Origin: Blasia pusilla
Lineage: Eukaryota; Marchantiophyta; Marchantiopsida; Blasiales
Direction of reading: 5' to 3'
Length of the DNA stretch: 64,000 nucleotides
NCBI GenBank assembly: GCA_050084515.1
Contig: CM114272.1
Coordinates: forward strand, 48,174,001-48,238,000
Shown piece by piece: positions 1-12,000 of the stretch (within the stretch, counting starts at the first letter, position 1; each line of letters begins with the position of its first letter). Position numbers and translations under genes: made by a program. The notes under the pieces were generated by a model. It searched no databases and was not told the DNA's origin. It saw nothing but the letters and a program-made list of their open reading frames with translations.

Positions 1-3000
1 TCTTTCCAATTTCCACTTGAACTCGTGTCCAAGCAAGGCAAGAGTTCAAAAATTGCAAACCAGGAAAGGAAAGCAATTCTTCCAAAGCAAGAAAATTGGA
101 CAGAAAACGCCCGAAATAAATTATCCATGCCACCAGTTTGGAAGAATGTGCACAGGAACATCCCAAGTTAGTCACCTCGTTTATCTGGACCTTATCACGT
201 TTGAGAGCCTCCAATTCGCTCTCTATCCTCTTCTTCTCCTATGAAAATTCACCAAACCCAGTGGAACTAAATAAGACTGGATGGTGGTTAGCCGAGTCTA
301 CAACAGCAGACCCATACACCAATATCACTTCAATCCCACACAGGACTTGTGTTGAATCTGACCTTCAAAAACTGGATTACACAAACTCAGCATTCCACAG
401 AAATAGTTAAATGAACACTTCTTTTCTATTTAGCCACACAGTTAGGATCAATATGGACACGTTCTGTCTGGACATTTTGAAAAATGATGACGTTAAGAAT
501 CACTCTTGCAAGCCTACTAAACTTCCTTTGGTGGGACAGATTTTGATATGGGCTGTAACACATCAGGATTCTGCCTTTCTGATTATGTGATTAAGCAAAT
601 CTGAACCACACATTCTGATAGGTTTGTCCTATGGTACTGTGTTCATCCACATGATCCGATTGCACATTCTTCCTCTTCATCCTTTTCTTTCCCACAAAAC
701 ACAGGATAAGAGAAAGAGTGGTAGTTCATTCTCACCAGAGCCGCTTTTTGTGTTAAATCCATAAATGTTTTCTGATCACGTTGCCGTAGCATCCTTTCCT
801 TCCGTACTGACTCTCTTTCTCTTTCTAGCGTCTTCTCCAAGATCTGTACACAACAAAAGGGGAACAATTCACCCAACATTTCTCAACACAACTCCAAGAC
901 TTGTAATAAAGGTATAGATGGACACTAACCTGTATTCTGGACTCTCTCTCCTTCAAAGTAGTTTCTTTCTCCCTCAGCAAGCTTTCTGACTCTTTCTGGG
1001 CCTGTTCTTGTCGAGCAGCAGCCTCTTGTCTTAAAGTGGCTTCTTGTCGAACCACTTCCTGCCTTGCTTCCACTGATATTCTCTTCCCTGTGCATCCATT
1101 AAGTCGAATTCATAAGATCCAGCAAAAGTACATATTGTTTCCTTTAGGAGTAATGGCTTTCAGAATTGTACCCAGAGGCTCAGACATAGATGGCTGTAAG
1201 GACATGTATGAATATGCAGTAGAGATCTAACCTGCATTCGCTTTTAGCTCTTCTACTTGCTTGGACAGAGCTTCGTTCTCCTTGCTGATATCATCCTTCT
1301 CTTTGGTGACAGTCTCAATTTTCCGCTGCAACAGATTGACATGCATTTCTGAGAAAATTCATAGTCATCCAAAATTGAATCACCACAGGAAAGATTTCCT
1401 AGGCTAGTGCCTCAATGAAAATTGCTCACAATGTTAGAATGGTACCTTAACAAATGCGGCATGTCGCTTGAATCTGTCAAGCTCTGCTTTACCAGAAGAC
1501 TTTCCACAATCAAGAGCATTTTGTCAAGATCAAGTCCAAGAATGACAGATATCTCAGCAAAAAATTACTGCTTGTCTTCGAGCTCCATCTAACTTAAGCT
1601 AGTCCTGATATTGCACCAAAAGATAGGTCTTCTGCTCTACCTTCTCCGCACACGGCAGATATGTTGAAATTTGTTAATATCTAGTTTAGTCATGCCCTAA
1701 AAGTAGTTAGTCAAATACTAACTTAGTTGGATACTAATTTAGTTAGCTAGAGATTGTTGAAATTTGTTAATATCTAGTTTAGTCATGCTCTTAAGGGCCA
1801 GAAGTGCTCACCCTGATGTATATAATGTCTCTGTTTAGAGAGCAGAAGCCAATTCTACAGCATGCACAGTTTTGGTGAGGACTCCTGAGGCTCTTGGTCC
1901 TGCTGCAGAATGATCAGAGAGTAGGAAGAGGAGATTGAGACTAATTGCTGTGCTTGCTAGAGCCTCACTGGAAGGCAGGTTGTTTTGTCTAGTATGCTGA
2001 TGGAGATTGTTTGTGCTCAATGGTGAGCCATGTCTGATCTCTGAGCTGGTGACATGTGAGGACCTGTAGTGTGAGTGCAAGGTGTGGCTGAGTAGAATCC
2101 TTCTTAGTATCTCTTAGATAGTAAGAAGAGTCACATCATGGTAGGGCTCTGATTTGGCAATAGAGATAGGGACTGATTTGCTGATTGTGTACAAGCTGAA
2201 ATCATGGATGGTCTAGCTGATGCTAGCTCTGACTTTGTACAAGGAGATACTTCTGCTGGTCAATCATTTTCTCAGGTTATGGGCCCACCCCAAACCTTTC
2301 TCCTTAGTGATTTCAGCAGTGTAGAGAAGTTAGATGGTGGGAACTATAGAGAATGGTCCAGAACCATGATGGACATTCTAATGCTGAAAGGGTTGTGGGT
2401 GTATTTTGAGATGAAACCTCACAATCTAGAAGAGCTTGTGGTAAACTTCGCTTGGAGACAGCAAAATCAGTTGGCAGCTATCTTACTCAAACAGACCCTG
2501 AACTCCTCTATGAGGGAGTTGGTGGATGGTATAAGCAATGCTTGGGAGATCTGGTCCAAGCTGAAGAGTTTGAACAAGGAGTCAGCTTTGACTCTAGCTA
2601 TGCAAAGATGGAAGACATTGAGCTCGACAAGGATGGCTGACACAGATAGAGTTGCAGCTCACATTGCCAAAATGGAGTCAACTTTTGCACAAGTGAAAGC
2701 AGTTGGACAGGAACTGATTCCTATATGGAAGGTAACCCTGTTGCTATCCTCCTTACCTCCTCGATTTGATACAATGGTTACAATCTTTGAAACCTGGGAG
2801 GCAGATTTGCTTACATGGGAATCTGTGACCAACAAGCTCCTGAGATATGATCAGAAGCGAGAGGTGATTGTGGAAGAAACAGTCATGCTCAACAGGGATA
2901 GGAAGTGGAAAGAGACCAGAACTTGTTACATTTGTGCAGAGAAGGGACATCTTGCTGCAATTGTCCAAAGAAGTTGAAAAGGGGAGAGAAAGTTAAAAGG

Positions 3001-6000
3001 AGTGGATCTGCAGTCAAGAATCAAGAGAAGTTGATGGAGAAGCAAAGTACCTCCTACAGGGAGAAGGATAAGGCAAAGGTTGCTGGAGTGATGACTACTG
3101 AATACACATCTGATGAAAGTTGCTGTTCTTTCATGATGGCCTCGTGTGAGAAAGATCTCAAGAGGAGCAGTGGATGGTGGGTGGACTCGTGCAACATCAC
3201 ATGTCTGTTATCAAGAGGAGTTGTTCTCAGACCTAAAACCAGCAAGTAATCATCACGTGAGAAGTGCTTCTGGATTGTTAAGTCCTGTGGGAGGGGTTGG
3301 CTCAGTTTCTATTTTCTTCAGTGCTGATGAAAGCAAATTGATGAAATGGCAGCTGCATGGAGTGTTATATGTTGCAGATTACATAAAAATCTGTTGTCAG
3401 TTAAGAAATTATTGGAGGCAGGAATTGATGTGCACTTCTGGAACTCAAACCAGACTTGCACACTTGAAAGAAATGGGAAAGTCTTGTGCCGAGGAGTGGT
3501 ACAAGGAAATTTGTTCAAACTGCTGGAATGTGATCCAGAGGAGCAGGTAAATCTCACTGAGAATAGGAGCTTGCTGAATCTGTGGCATTGCAGATTGGGG
3601 CACCTATCGGAACACAGCATTCGAGCTCTGCAAGGAATGTCATGTGGTGTGGAGATTGAGAAGTCACAGAAGCTTGAGTTCTGTGAGGCTTGTGTGCAAG
3701 GGAAAGCTCACAAGTCACCCGCTCCCAGAAGGTCACTTAACAGGTCTGAAAGATTATTGGACCTGATTCACTCTGATGTGTGTGGACCAATGCCTGTAAA
3801 GTCACTAGGAGGAGCACGCTATTTTGTGTCATTTGTGGACGACAAGAGTAGAAAGAGCTTTGTGTACCTGATAAGCAGCAAGGCTCAAGTTCTAGAGAAA
3901 TTTGTTATCTTTGTCAACATGACAGAGAGGCAAGTTGAACGAAGAGTGAAGAGACTTAGGTCTGATGGAGGAGGAGAATATGCAAGTAAAGACTTTCAAG
4001 CATATCTCTCAGCCAAGGGGATATTAAAAGATGTTACGGCACGTGACAGCCCCCACCAAAATGGAGTAGCTGAAAGGCTGAATAGAACCTTGCAAGAGAA
4101 AGCCTTGAGCATGTTGCAACATGCCAAGCTTGGTCAAGAATTCTGGGAGCAGCTATCATGACAGCGAATTATCTGAGGAACATCAGTCCCACAGCGGCCT
4201 TGAAGAATGTAACTCCAGAAGAGTGCTGGTCTGGTAAGAAACCTGACATTTCTAGATTGAAAGTGTTTGGTTGTGTTGGCTATGCCCTCACCCCTGATAC
4301 ACAAAGGAGGAAACTAGATGCAAAGGCTGACAAGTACATATTTGTTGGGTATGAAGAAGGTCTGAAAGGATACATGTTGTATAATCCTAGAACCTGCAAG
4401 GCAATTGAAGCAATGATGTGACTTTTGATGAGAAGAGTTTTGGAAAGACTCTGAGCACAAAGAGTCAATGGTCACCAGAGTGATCCCAGTAATCACTTCT
4501 GTTGTCACTCCTGTAAACATCCCTGTAGTGTCGAACTCACATCAAGATGCTGATAAGGAGGAAGTATCAAAGGATACACTTGCAGAATGTAGTGGAGGAT
4601 TAGATACTTGCACCCAAGGTGTAAGAGAGGAAGATCATGTTGAAAATGATCAGCCTATGAAGGTGTACCAAAGGAGAAGTGCAGCCAAGCAAGTTCTAGA
4701 GGCACATGAGTCCACAGAGGGAGTGATCAAGGAGATCTCAGAGCAAAGGAGATCTGGAAGAATTTCCAAACCTGTAGAAAGGTTGGGGATAAACGAAGCT
4801 CGTTCTATTGAAGAAGGAGTTGTAGAGCCCAACTCTTTGAGTGAGGCTATGAGCAGGAATGATTCAAACAGTGGGAGCAGGCTGTGGCAGAAGAAAAGGT
4901 CTCATTAGAGAAAAATGAGACATGGGAGTTTGTAGATTTGCCACCTGGTAGAAAGACCATTGGTTGCAAATGGGTCTTCAGAATAAAAGGGGACCAAAGA
5001 ATGAGATCTTGAAGTACAAGGCACGTCTGGTTGCAAAAGGCTTCAATCAGGAGGCTGGTTTAGACTATCAGGAGACCTTTGCTCCTGTTGCAAGGTATGG
5101 ATCCATTAGAGTTCTCTTGGCATTAGCAGCTCAACATAATTGGGAGGTGGAACAGATGGATGTGAAGACTGCATTCTTAAATGGAGAACTGAAAGAGGAG
5201 ATCTACATGGAGGTACCAGATGGTTATACTCATCCAGGCAAGGTGTGTCTCTTGAAGAAAGCCCTTTATGGCCTAAAGCAAGCACCTAGATGCTGGTATG
5301 AGAAGATGGATGCTTACCTGATCAGGAAAGGATTCCAACGTAGCAATGCAGATCAAGGAGTGTACTCCTTAGACTCCACTATGTACATAGCATTGTATGT
5401 TGATGATCTTCTGATGCTAGGAGGGAGCTTAGACACTGTAAAGAGAGTGAAGAAAGACCTCTGTCGCAACTTTGAGATGGTTGATCTGGGTCCAGCAAAG
5501 TGGCTATTGGGGATTCAGATTGAGAGAAATCGGGAAGAGAGCTGGATACGATTGAGTCAAGAAAAGTATATAGAGAGTATCCTGATCAGGTACAACATGC
5601 AAGATTGTAAGCCTGTATCAACACCCCTAGATCCTGGCTGCAAACTCAGCAAAGATATGGGAATTTCAACTGAAAAGGTTGACAATTTGCAAGCACTATA
5701 TCAAAGTGCTGTAGGGTCATTGATGTTTGCTATGGTCTGTACCAGAGCAGACTTAGCATACCCAGTTGGTGTCTTAGCCAGGTACACCAGCAAACCTACA
5801 ATAGAACATTGGAAATGTCTGAAGAGAGTACTCAGATATTTGCGTGGCACAACAAGAACATACTTGGAATACAGGCATCAAGAAAATGGACCAATCTTGG
5901 AAGGGTTTTCAGATGCAAGTTGGGGAGATGATACTGATGAAAGAAGATCAACAAGTGGATATGTCTTCTTGTTAAGTGGAGGGGTGATCAGCTGGTGCAG

Positions 6001-9000
6001 TAAGAAACAAAGAACTGTTGCACTCTCTACAACTGAGGCAGAGTACATGGCGCTTTCTCTTGCTGCTCGGGAGGTGATCTGGTTAAGGAGCTTATTGAAT
6101 GATCTTGGATATGAACAGATGACTCCTACATCCCTACAGGTTGACAACAAAGGAAGTATTGCATTAAGCAAAAATCCTGTTCATCATCCTAGAACAAAAC
6201 ACATAGACATCAAACATCACTTTGTAAGAGAAATGATAGGAAGAGAAATCTCCTTGGTTTACTGTCCAACAGAGAATATGGCAGCTGATGTCCTGACCAA
6301 ACCTCTGTCACAGGACAAACATAGAAAGTGTATATCTATGATGGGCATTACTCTAAACTCTCATTAAGAGGGAGTGTTGAAATTTGTTAATATCTAGTTT
6401 AGTCATGCTCTAAAAATAGTTAGTCAGATACTAACTTAGTTGGATACTAATTTAGTTAGCTAGAGATAACTTAGTGTTCCTCTATCTTTTAGGGTAACCT
6501 TGAATTAGGGCAATTCTCGAGTTAGGGTTAGCCACCATCTGTTATTTAGGTATGGATCTGTTCAAGAAGATCTAAGGGCCAGAAGTGCTCACCCTGATGT
6601 ATATAATGTCTCTGTTTAGAGAGCAGAAGCCAATTCTACAGCATGCACAGTTTTGGTGAGGACTCCTGAGGCTCTTGGTCCTGCTGCAGAGTGATCAGAG
6701 AGTAGGAAGAGGAGATTGAGACTAATTGCTGTGCTTGCTAGAGCCTCACTGGAAGGCAGGTTGTTTTGTCTAGTATGCTGATGGAGATTGTTTGTGCTCA
6801 ATGGTGAGCCATGTCTGATCTCTGAGCTGGTGACATGTGAGGACCTGTAGTGTGAGTGCAAGGTGTGGCTGAGTAGAATCCTTCTTAGTATCTCTTAGAT
6901 AGTAAGAAGAGTCACATCATGGTAGGGCTCTGATTTGGCAATAGAGATAGGGACTGATTTGCTGATTGTGTACAAGCTGAAATCATGGATGGTCTAGCTG
7001 ATGCTAGCTCTGACTTTGTACAAGGAGATACTTCTGCTGGTCAATCATTTTCTCAGAGATAACTTAGTGTTCCTCTATCTTTTTAGGGTAACTTTGAATT
7101 AGGGCAATTCTCGAGTTAGGGCTAGCCACCATCTGTTATTTAGGGTATGGATCTGTTCAAGAAGATCCTAGGGCCAGAAGTGCTCACCCTCATGTATATA
7201 ATGTCTCTGTTTAGAGAGCAGAAGCCAATTCTACAGCATGCACAGTTTTGGTGAGGACTCCTGAGGCTCTTGGTCCTGCTGCAGAATGATCAGAGAGTAG
7301 GAAGAGGAGATTGAGACTAATTGCTGTGCTTGCTAGAGCCTCACTGGAAGGCAGGTTGTTTTGTCTAGAATGCTGATGGAGGTTGTTTGTGCTCAATGGT
7401 GAGCCATGTCTGATCTCTGAGCTGGTGACATGTGAGGACCTGTAGTGTGAGTGCAAGGTGTGGCTGAGTAGAATCCTTCTTAGTATCTCTTAGGTAGTAA
7501 GAAGAGTCACATCATGGTAGGGCTCTGATTTGCTGATTGTGTACAAGCTGAAATCATGGATGGTCTAGCTGATGCTAGCTTTGACTTTGTACAAGGAGAT
7601 ACTTCTGCTGGTCAATCATTTTCTCATATTGATATTGCACTTTCTCATCTTCTGATATTGCACCAAAAGATAGGTCTTCTGCTCTACCTTCTCCGCACAC
7701 GGCAGACAAACCTTAGATAGGAAAGCAGCTATGATTAAGGACATACCTCCAGGTCCTGCAATTTCTTCAACAAATCATTAACCATGCTGTCTTTCTCAGT
7801 GACCTCATTCTGCAGGCCCTCCACCTTGTCCCGCATGGCCTCATATTCTTTGGTGGCAATCTCCGCTTGCTTCTTTACTGCTTCAAGTTCACCTACATTT
7901 AGCTTTAGTTGACCCTGCACAGCAATTTCATATCAATCAAATATATAATCTGAGCTTGCAAAATTAATTTAGTCCAAACACTCTAACTACTATCCTTATT
8001 CAAGCTTAGACGCGTTGATTTCTACAGTTGGGTTCTTGAAATCTAGGTCCAAAACACTGCTCAAGCGCCCCTAAAATCTACTAAAATGTGATGAACTAAT
8101 GGAATCCATTAACAAGCAGCCCAAAAGAAACAATCAAAATTTTCCGTCTGATTGCAAAATGGTGCAAAACAACAAAGCTTGTAGAAGTAGCATACTGCAT
8201 TTTTTAAAACTTTAGTCCTAATTCCAAAAAGTACAATAGTACATACCACGGGGTACATTGCTACCAACTTCACTTACACTGCTGTAAAACATAGTAACTT
8301 GGAGTTTACTATAGTGAAAAGTAACTGATAGAATTACTATAGTAACTTAGTGTTTTACCACAGTAAATAGTAATTTCTTGTTACTATAGATTTACCTCAG
8401 TAATTCTGAGAATTACTGTGGGCGGCAGGCCCTAACCCTAAAACCCTAAAGCCTAGAAACTCATTCTCTTGGCTGTATATAACCCTCTGAGGGTGCCTTG
8501 CGAAATTACATTCTCTTACACCTTTTCGTACACAACTCTCTGAGCTGAGGAGTTGATTGAGCAGCACCGAGTGTGCTTTGCTTATCTGAGTGGATTGTAG
8601 TTCTGACCTCAGTAGTTCAGTGTGCTGCTACTTACAGATTGAGAGGTCTGCTGACCTTGAGGGGTTCAGTGAATCTTGTGATGCAAGGTGTCTAGTAGTA
8701 CTAACCTGAGTGGTTGCTATTGCGATGTCTACTGCTGCTAACCTGAGTGGTTGCTATTGCACTAGTGTGCTTGAAAATGCTAGGTAGTCTGATGGTACAG
8801 GTTGTCTAGTGCTTTCCTCTACAATCTAACCTGAGTGGTTGCTATTGCACTAAGTGTGCTTGTAATAGCTAGGTTGTAGAGAAACTCTGATATTCTAAAA
8901 TACACATACACTCCATACTTGCTTAACAGCATTTAAGTGTTTTCTACATCAACAAAGCCAAGGTGCTAAGTTGGCTCAAGAAGACTTGTTGTTTCAAGAC

Positions 9001-12000
9001 ACAGCAAAGCAACACATTTAAGCCAAAAAGAAAGAGTAGTAAGAAATCCTAATACCAGCCAAAAAACACACCTGCACTTCCATGAGCTCATTTCTCACAC
9101 GTTGATAATCCTCAACGTCGATTGCTTTGTACTTCTCCAGTAGCTGTTTGGCACAACGAGTCAGATTGTAAGTCTGATTTTAATGTGACAGAAAACCTTC
9201 TCCTCCTTATCTGCTGGGATTCTTACCATCAACCTATGTATGAGCAATTAGTACAATCCATGAACAGTACCTGTGTGACTCTAGTTTGCCACCTTCGAGT
9301 CTCAGCTTTCTGCACTTCCAGCTCCTTTCCTGCAGCCTCTAGCTCTACCTCTTTCTCCCTCAAATTCTTTTGCACTGGTTCAAGCTCAGATTGTGCTTGT
9401 CTCACCCTTTCTCGGGACTCCTGCAATTGAACAGTTCACGGTTTTGTCCTTTAAGCCATATTCATCATTACCTCTGCCATGTAAGCTGGAAATCTTCTTC
9501 CCAACTCCAAAACAACACAGTCTGCAGCTTCGATACATGAACTGCTCTAGCCAAAGTGGAGCCTAGAATTAATTGAGTAAGGAGTCCAACCTCATGCTGA
9601 ACCTAACATCTGCAACTTATTCCAAACCCTAAACCTGTCACTGACATGTAATGGGTAACTCATAGCTCCTTACCCTCGAGTCTTCAAAGTTTCTGCGATT
9701 CTCTTCCCTGAGCTGAGCATTGCTTTCCCGCAGTAAATTGAGTTCTCGCACCTGTCCATTCCCACAATAACCAAATGTCAACACCTGACTGACACCTTGC
9801 ACGCCTGCAGAGCTCATGAGAGACACAATCTGTCATGCTTTACCTGAGCCTGCAAAGATTTGAGCTCCTCTTCAGAAAACAAATTAGTTCTGGCACTCTC
9901 TTGTTCACGACGTAAGGTTGCCTGAGCTTCTTCAGCTGCATGAAGTGCTGCATCCAGCTGTAGAGCAGAAAGCCATGGCATCGAGCTACACTGTTAGTAT
10001 GGTGCACATCCAATTTCTCAAACTGGCTTAAGATGAGTCATTTGGCCTGTGAAATAATTCTATTCGAATGGATGCCTTCAAATTTCCTTTCAACCAATTT
10101 TCTATCGCAACACATGGGAATCTGTTCAGGAGATGTCCAAGAGGATTATCAAAGTCTTACTTCAGTTCTGAACCCATCATGACAAACATACAATCATAAT
10201 AATACTGTAGTCCTTCAATGAATAGCCCAGGGCTTCAAAATCTATTCTTTTTTTAAACCTGACCTGTCTTTGCATTCGCAAGCGCTCCTGCTTCAAAAGG
10301 GAAACCTCTGTCTCAGCCTGCACAACAAAAACCAACAAAATCATTCAGATTGGCAGTATAACCATCGTTCTAACACAACCCAGATTTATCACCAAAAATG
10401 GCCAAAGTACGGGACCACGAGACCCAAGTCACACGAACCGTCTCTTTAGACCGCCGCAGATACCGAATGACATTTTGTAAATCAGTTTCCTCTTTGTCTG
10501 CAGCACTTTGACTGTCTCCAGGTTCTTCAGACTCTTTGCGAGTATGTTCAGCCGCTGTGATGTGCATTGCTTCCAAGCGATCTAACAGTAGACGATTCTA
10601 CACAATGACAACAACAAGCATATATTAGTGTGTGAATCAACTATAAGAGAAAGTCAGATCACCATCAACCAACTCCATGTCACCTTCTAGCATCTCAATC
10701 CCATTCTAAATTCCTAATCAGACATCTCTACGCTTGGACTCGCTAAACTACTTCAATAAAACACTCAAACCAGAACTTCATGTCACCTGCTCATCCAGCT
10801 CTCTCCATTTTTTTTCTGTATCCACCTTTGCTGCCTCAAGAGAAGACTTTTCCATGGCCCACGCAACTTGGAATGACGCCTATTCACATTCATACAAATA
10901 CACAATGTCAACATAATTAAGTCTTCCAAGGGACTGATTCATGTTCATTGCTGATCCAATGCTAGAATTGATCAGACTGGGTCACTGAGGAAAATAAGAG
11001 GACTGAGCGACCTGAGGGCTACGGCATACCGTAATAGCATGATAAGGACACATTTGGCTACCCTTGAGTTAAAACAAGATTCAGCATGAGGTTTGGACAT
11101 CTAAAACGGGGATTCATGTCCTCAATCAACTTATCTTCTCTTCAACTCTTCCCAAGCTCTGAATCCAGACATTGCCCAAAATACTCACTAGGCACGTGAT
11201 TTGACTGGGATAAGGATTTTTCTGTACGTTTATGAGACAAACATAAGGAGACCACTGTAAGGACTTCCATGAAGGTTGTGGTACACTTACTCCTTAATAA
11301 CTATTCATGCCTAATCAGAAGATTCAAGAGGAGCTGGAGGTATATATTACAAGTATGTAATGATTTAAATGATGAAATTAAATTCATTAACAAAAGAACT
11401 TCAGCGACAGCATTTCCTAATTATGTTATCTGATTCATAAGTGAGAAAAAAGTATTTTGCTAGATTTGCAGGAGAATTAGCAATTCTGATATGTCTATTG
11501 GACACTTGTAAAGCTTATGTGCAGCAGTGTGCTAAATAGACCATCATTCAAGAAGTTTAATAAAACCATTGGGGTCATGGAATTAGTGAAGAAATCTCTG
11601 AACAAGCCTACTTCAGATCTGGCCATGACTCGCAATCTGTACCAGTTCAAGATGTACATAGTTGATTACAAGAAATTGAAATATGAGAACAATGGATAAA
11701 GGCTTTAATTGTTCTCTACCAGTTGTGTTTCTGCCATTTCTGCTCTTCTCAGCAGAGATCCCTGCTCTTCCTCTAGTTTTGCAACCTTTTCTGATGCCAT
11801 GGTCAACTCATTTATAGTGGCTGCTTGGAGAACAATCTGCACATGGAAACCTCAAACTCAACTGAGACAAACGAACTCCAAATATTCACTCTCTGAGACA
11901 GGCGAAGTGAAACAAATAAAATCCCAGATTACAGTCAGGAGCATGCATCAGCTTTGAAACTAAACTTGACTGCTAGGTCAGTGAACACAGCTGCATTATA

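Larger units (their letters stand above)
1662..6919 (+). mobile_element. Ty1/Copia LTR retrotransposon inserted in NUA
   Basis: Order: rearranged left LTR (1662-2138), primer-binding-like site starting TGGTAGGGCTCTGAT (2139), gag, protease, integrase, RT, RNase H, polypurine tract ATTAAGAGGGAG (6363-6374), right LTR (6375-6919, TG...CA). Integrase before RT defines Copia order. The coding region is near complete but carries several single-base frameshifts, so this copy is dead. It lies antisense to the host NUA gene. The right LTR is followed by tandem LTR/gag units (6920-7626). Confidence 0.95.
176..11836 (-). other. NUA: NUA exons 33-47 (distal coiled coil, interrupted by Copia)
   Basis: Exons: 11720-11836, 10787-10879, 10439-10597, 10264-10317, 9844-9957, 9674-9751, 9271-9420, 9072-9143, 7747-7914, 1569-1640 (exon 42), 1446-1499, 1232-1325, 930-1087, 736-843, 176-238. 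Exon 35 holds VIRYLRRSKET and exon 38 LNLLRESNAQLREENRRNF, both conserved in the family. Splicing from exon 41 (7747) to exon 42 (1640) would remove the Copia element as part of an intron of about 6.1 kb. Exon 42 reads VEQKTYLLVQYQD then TAG (1599-1601), then LKLDGARRQA in the same frame. Exons 43-47 stay open, so decay of the rest is not evident. I could not assign an exon with confidence in 1-175. Confidence 0.82.

Noticed and set aside
1-175. A further NUA exon at the left edge
   Set aside because: No open frame with a clear acceptor and family-like sequence could be joined in phase to exon 47.
1835-7456. Three identical 81-residue open frames on the minus strand (1835-2080, 6616-6861, 7211-7456)
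   Set aside because: They lie inside the three copies of the Copia LTR and run antisense to it, so they are repeats of non-coding sequence.
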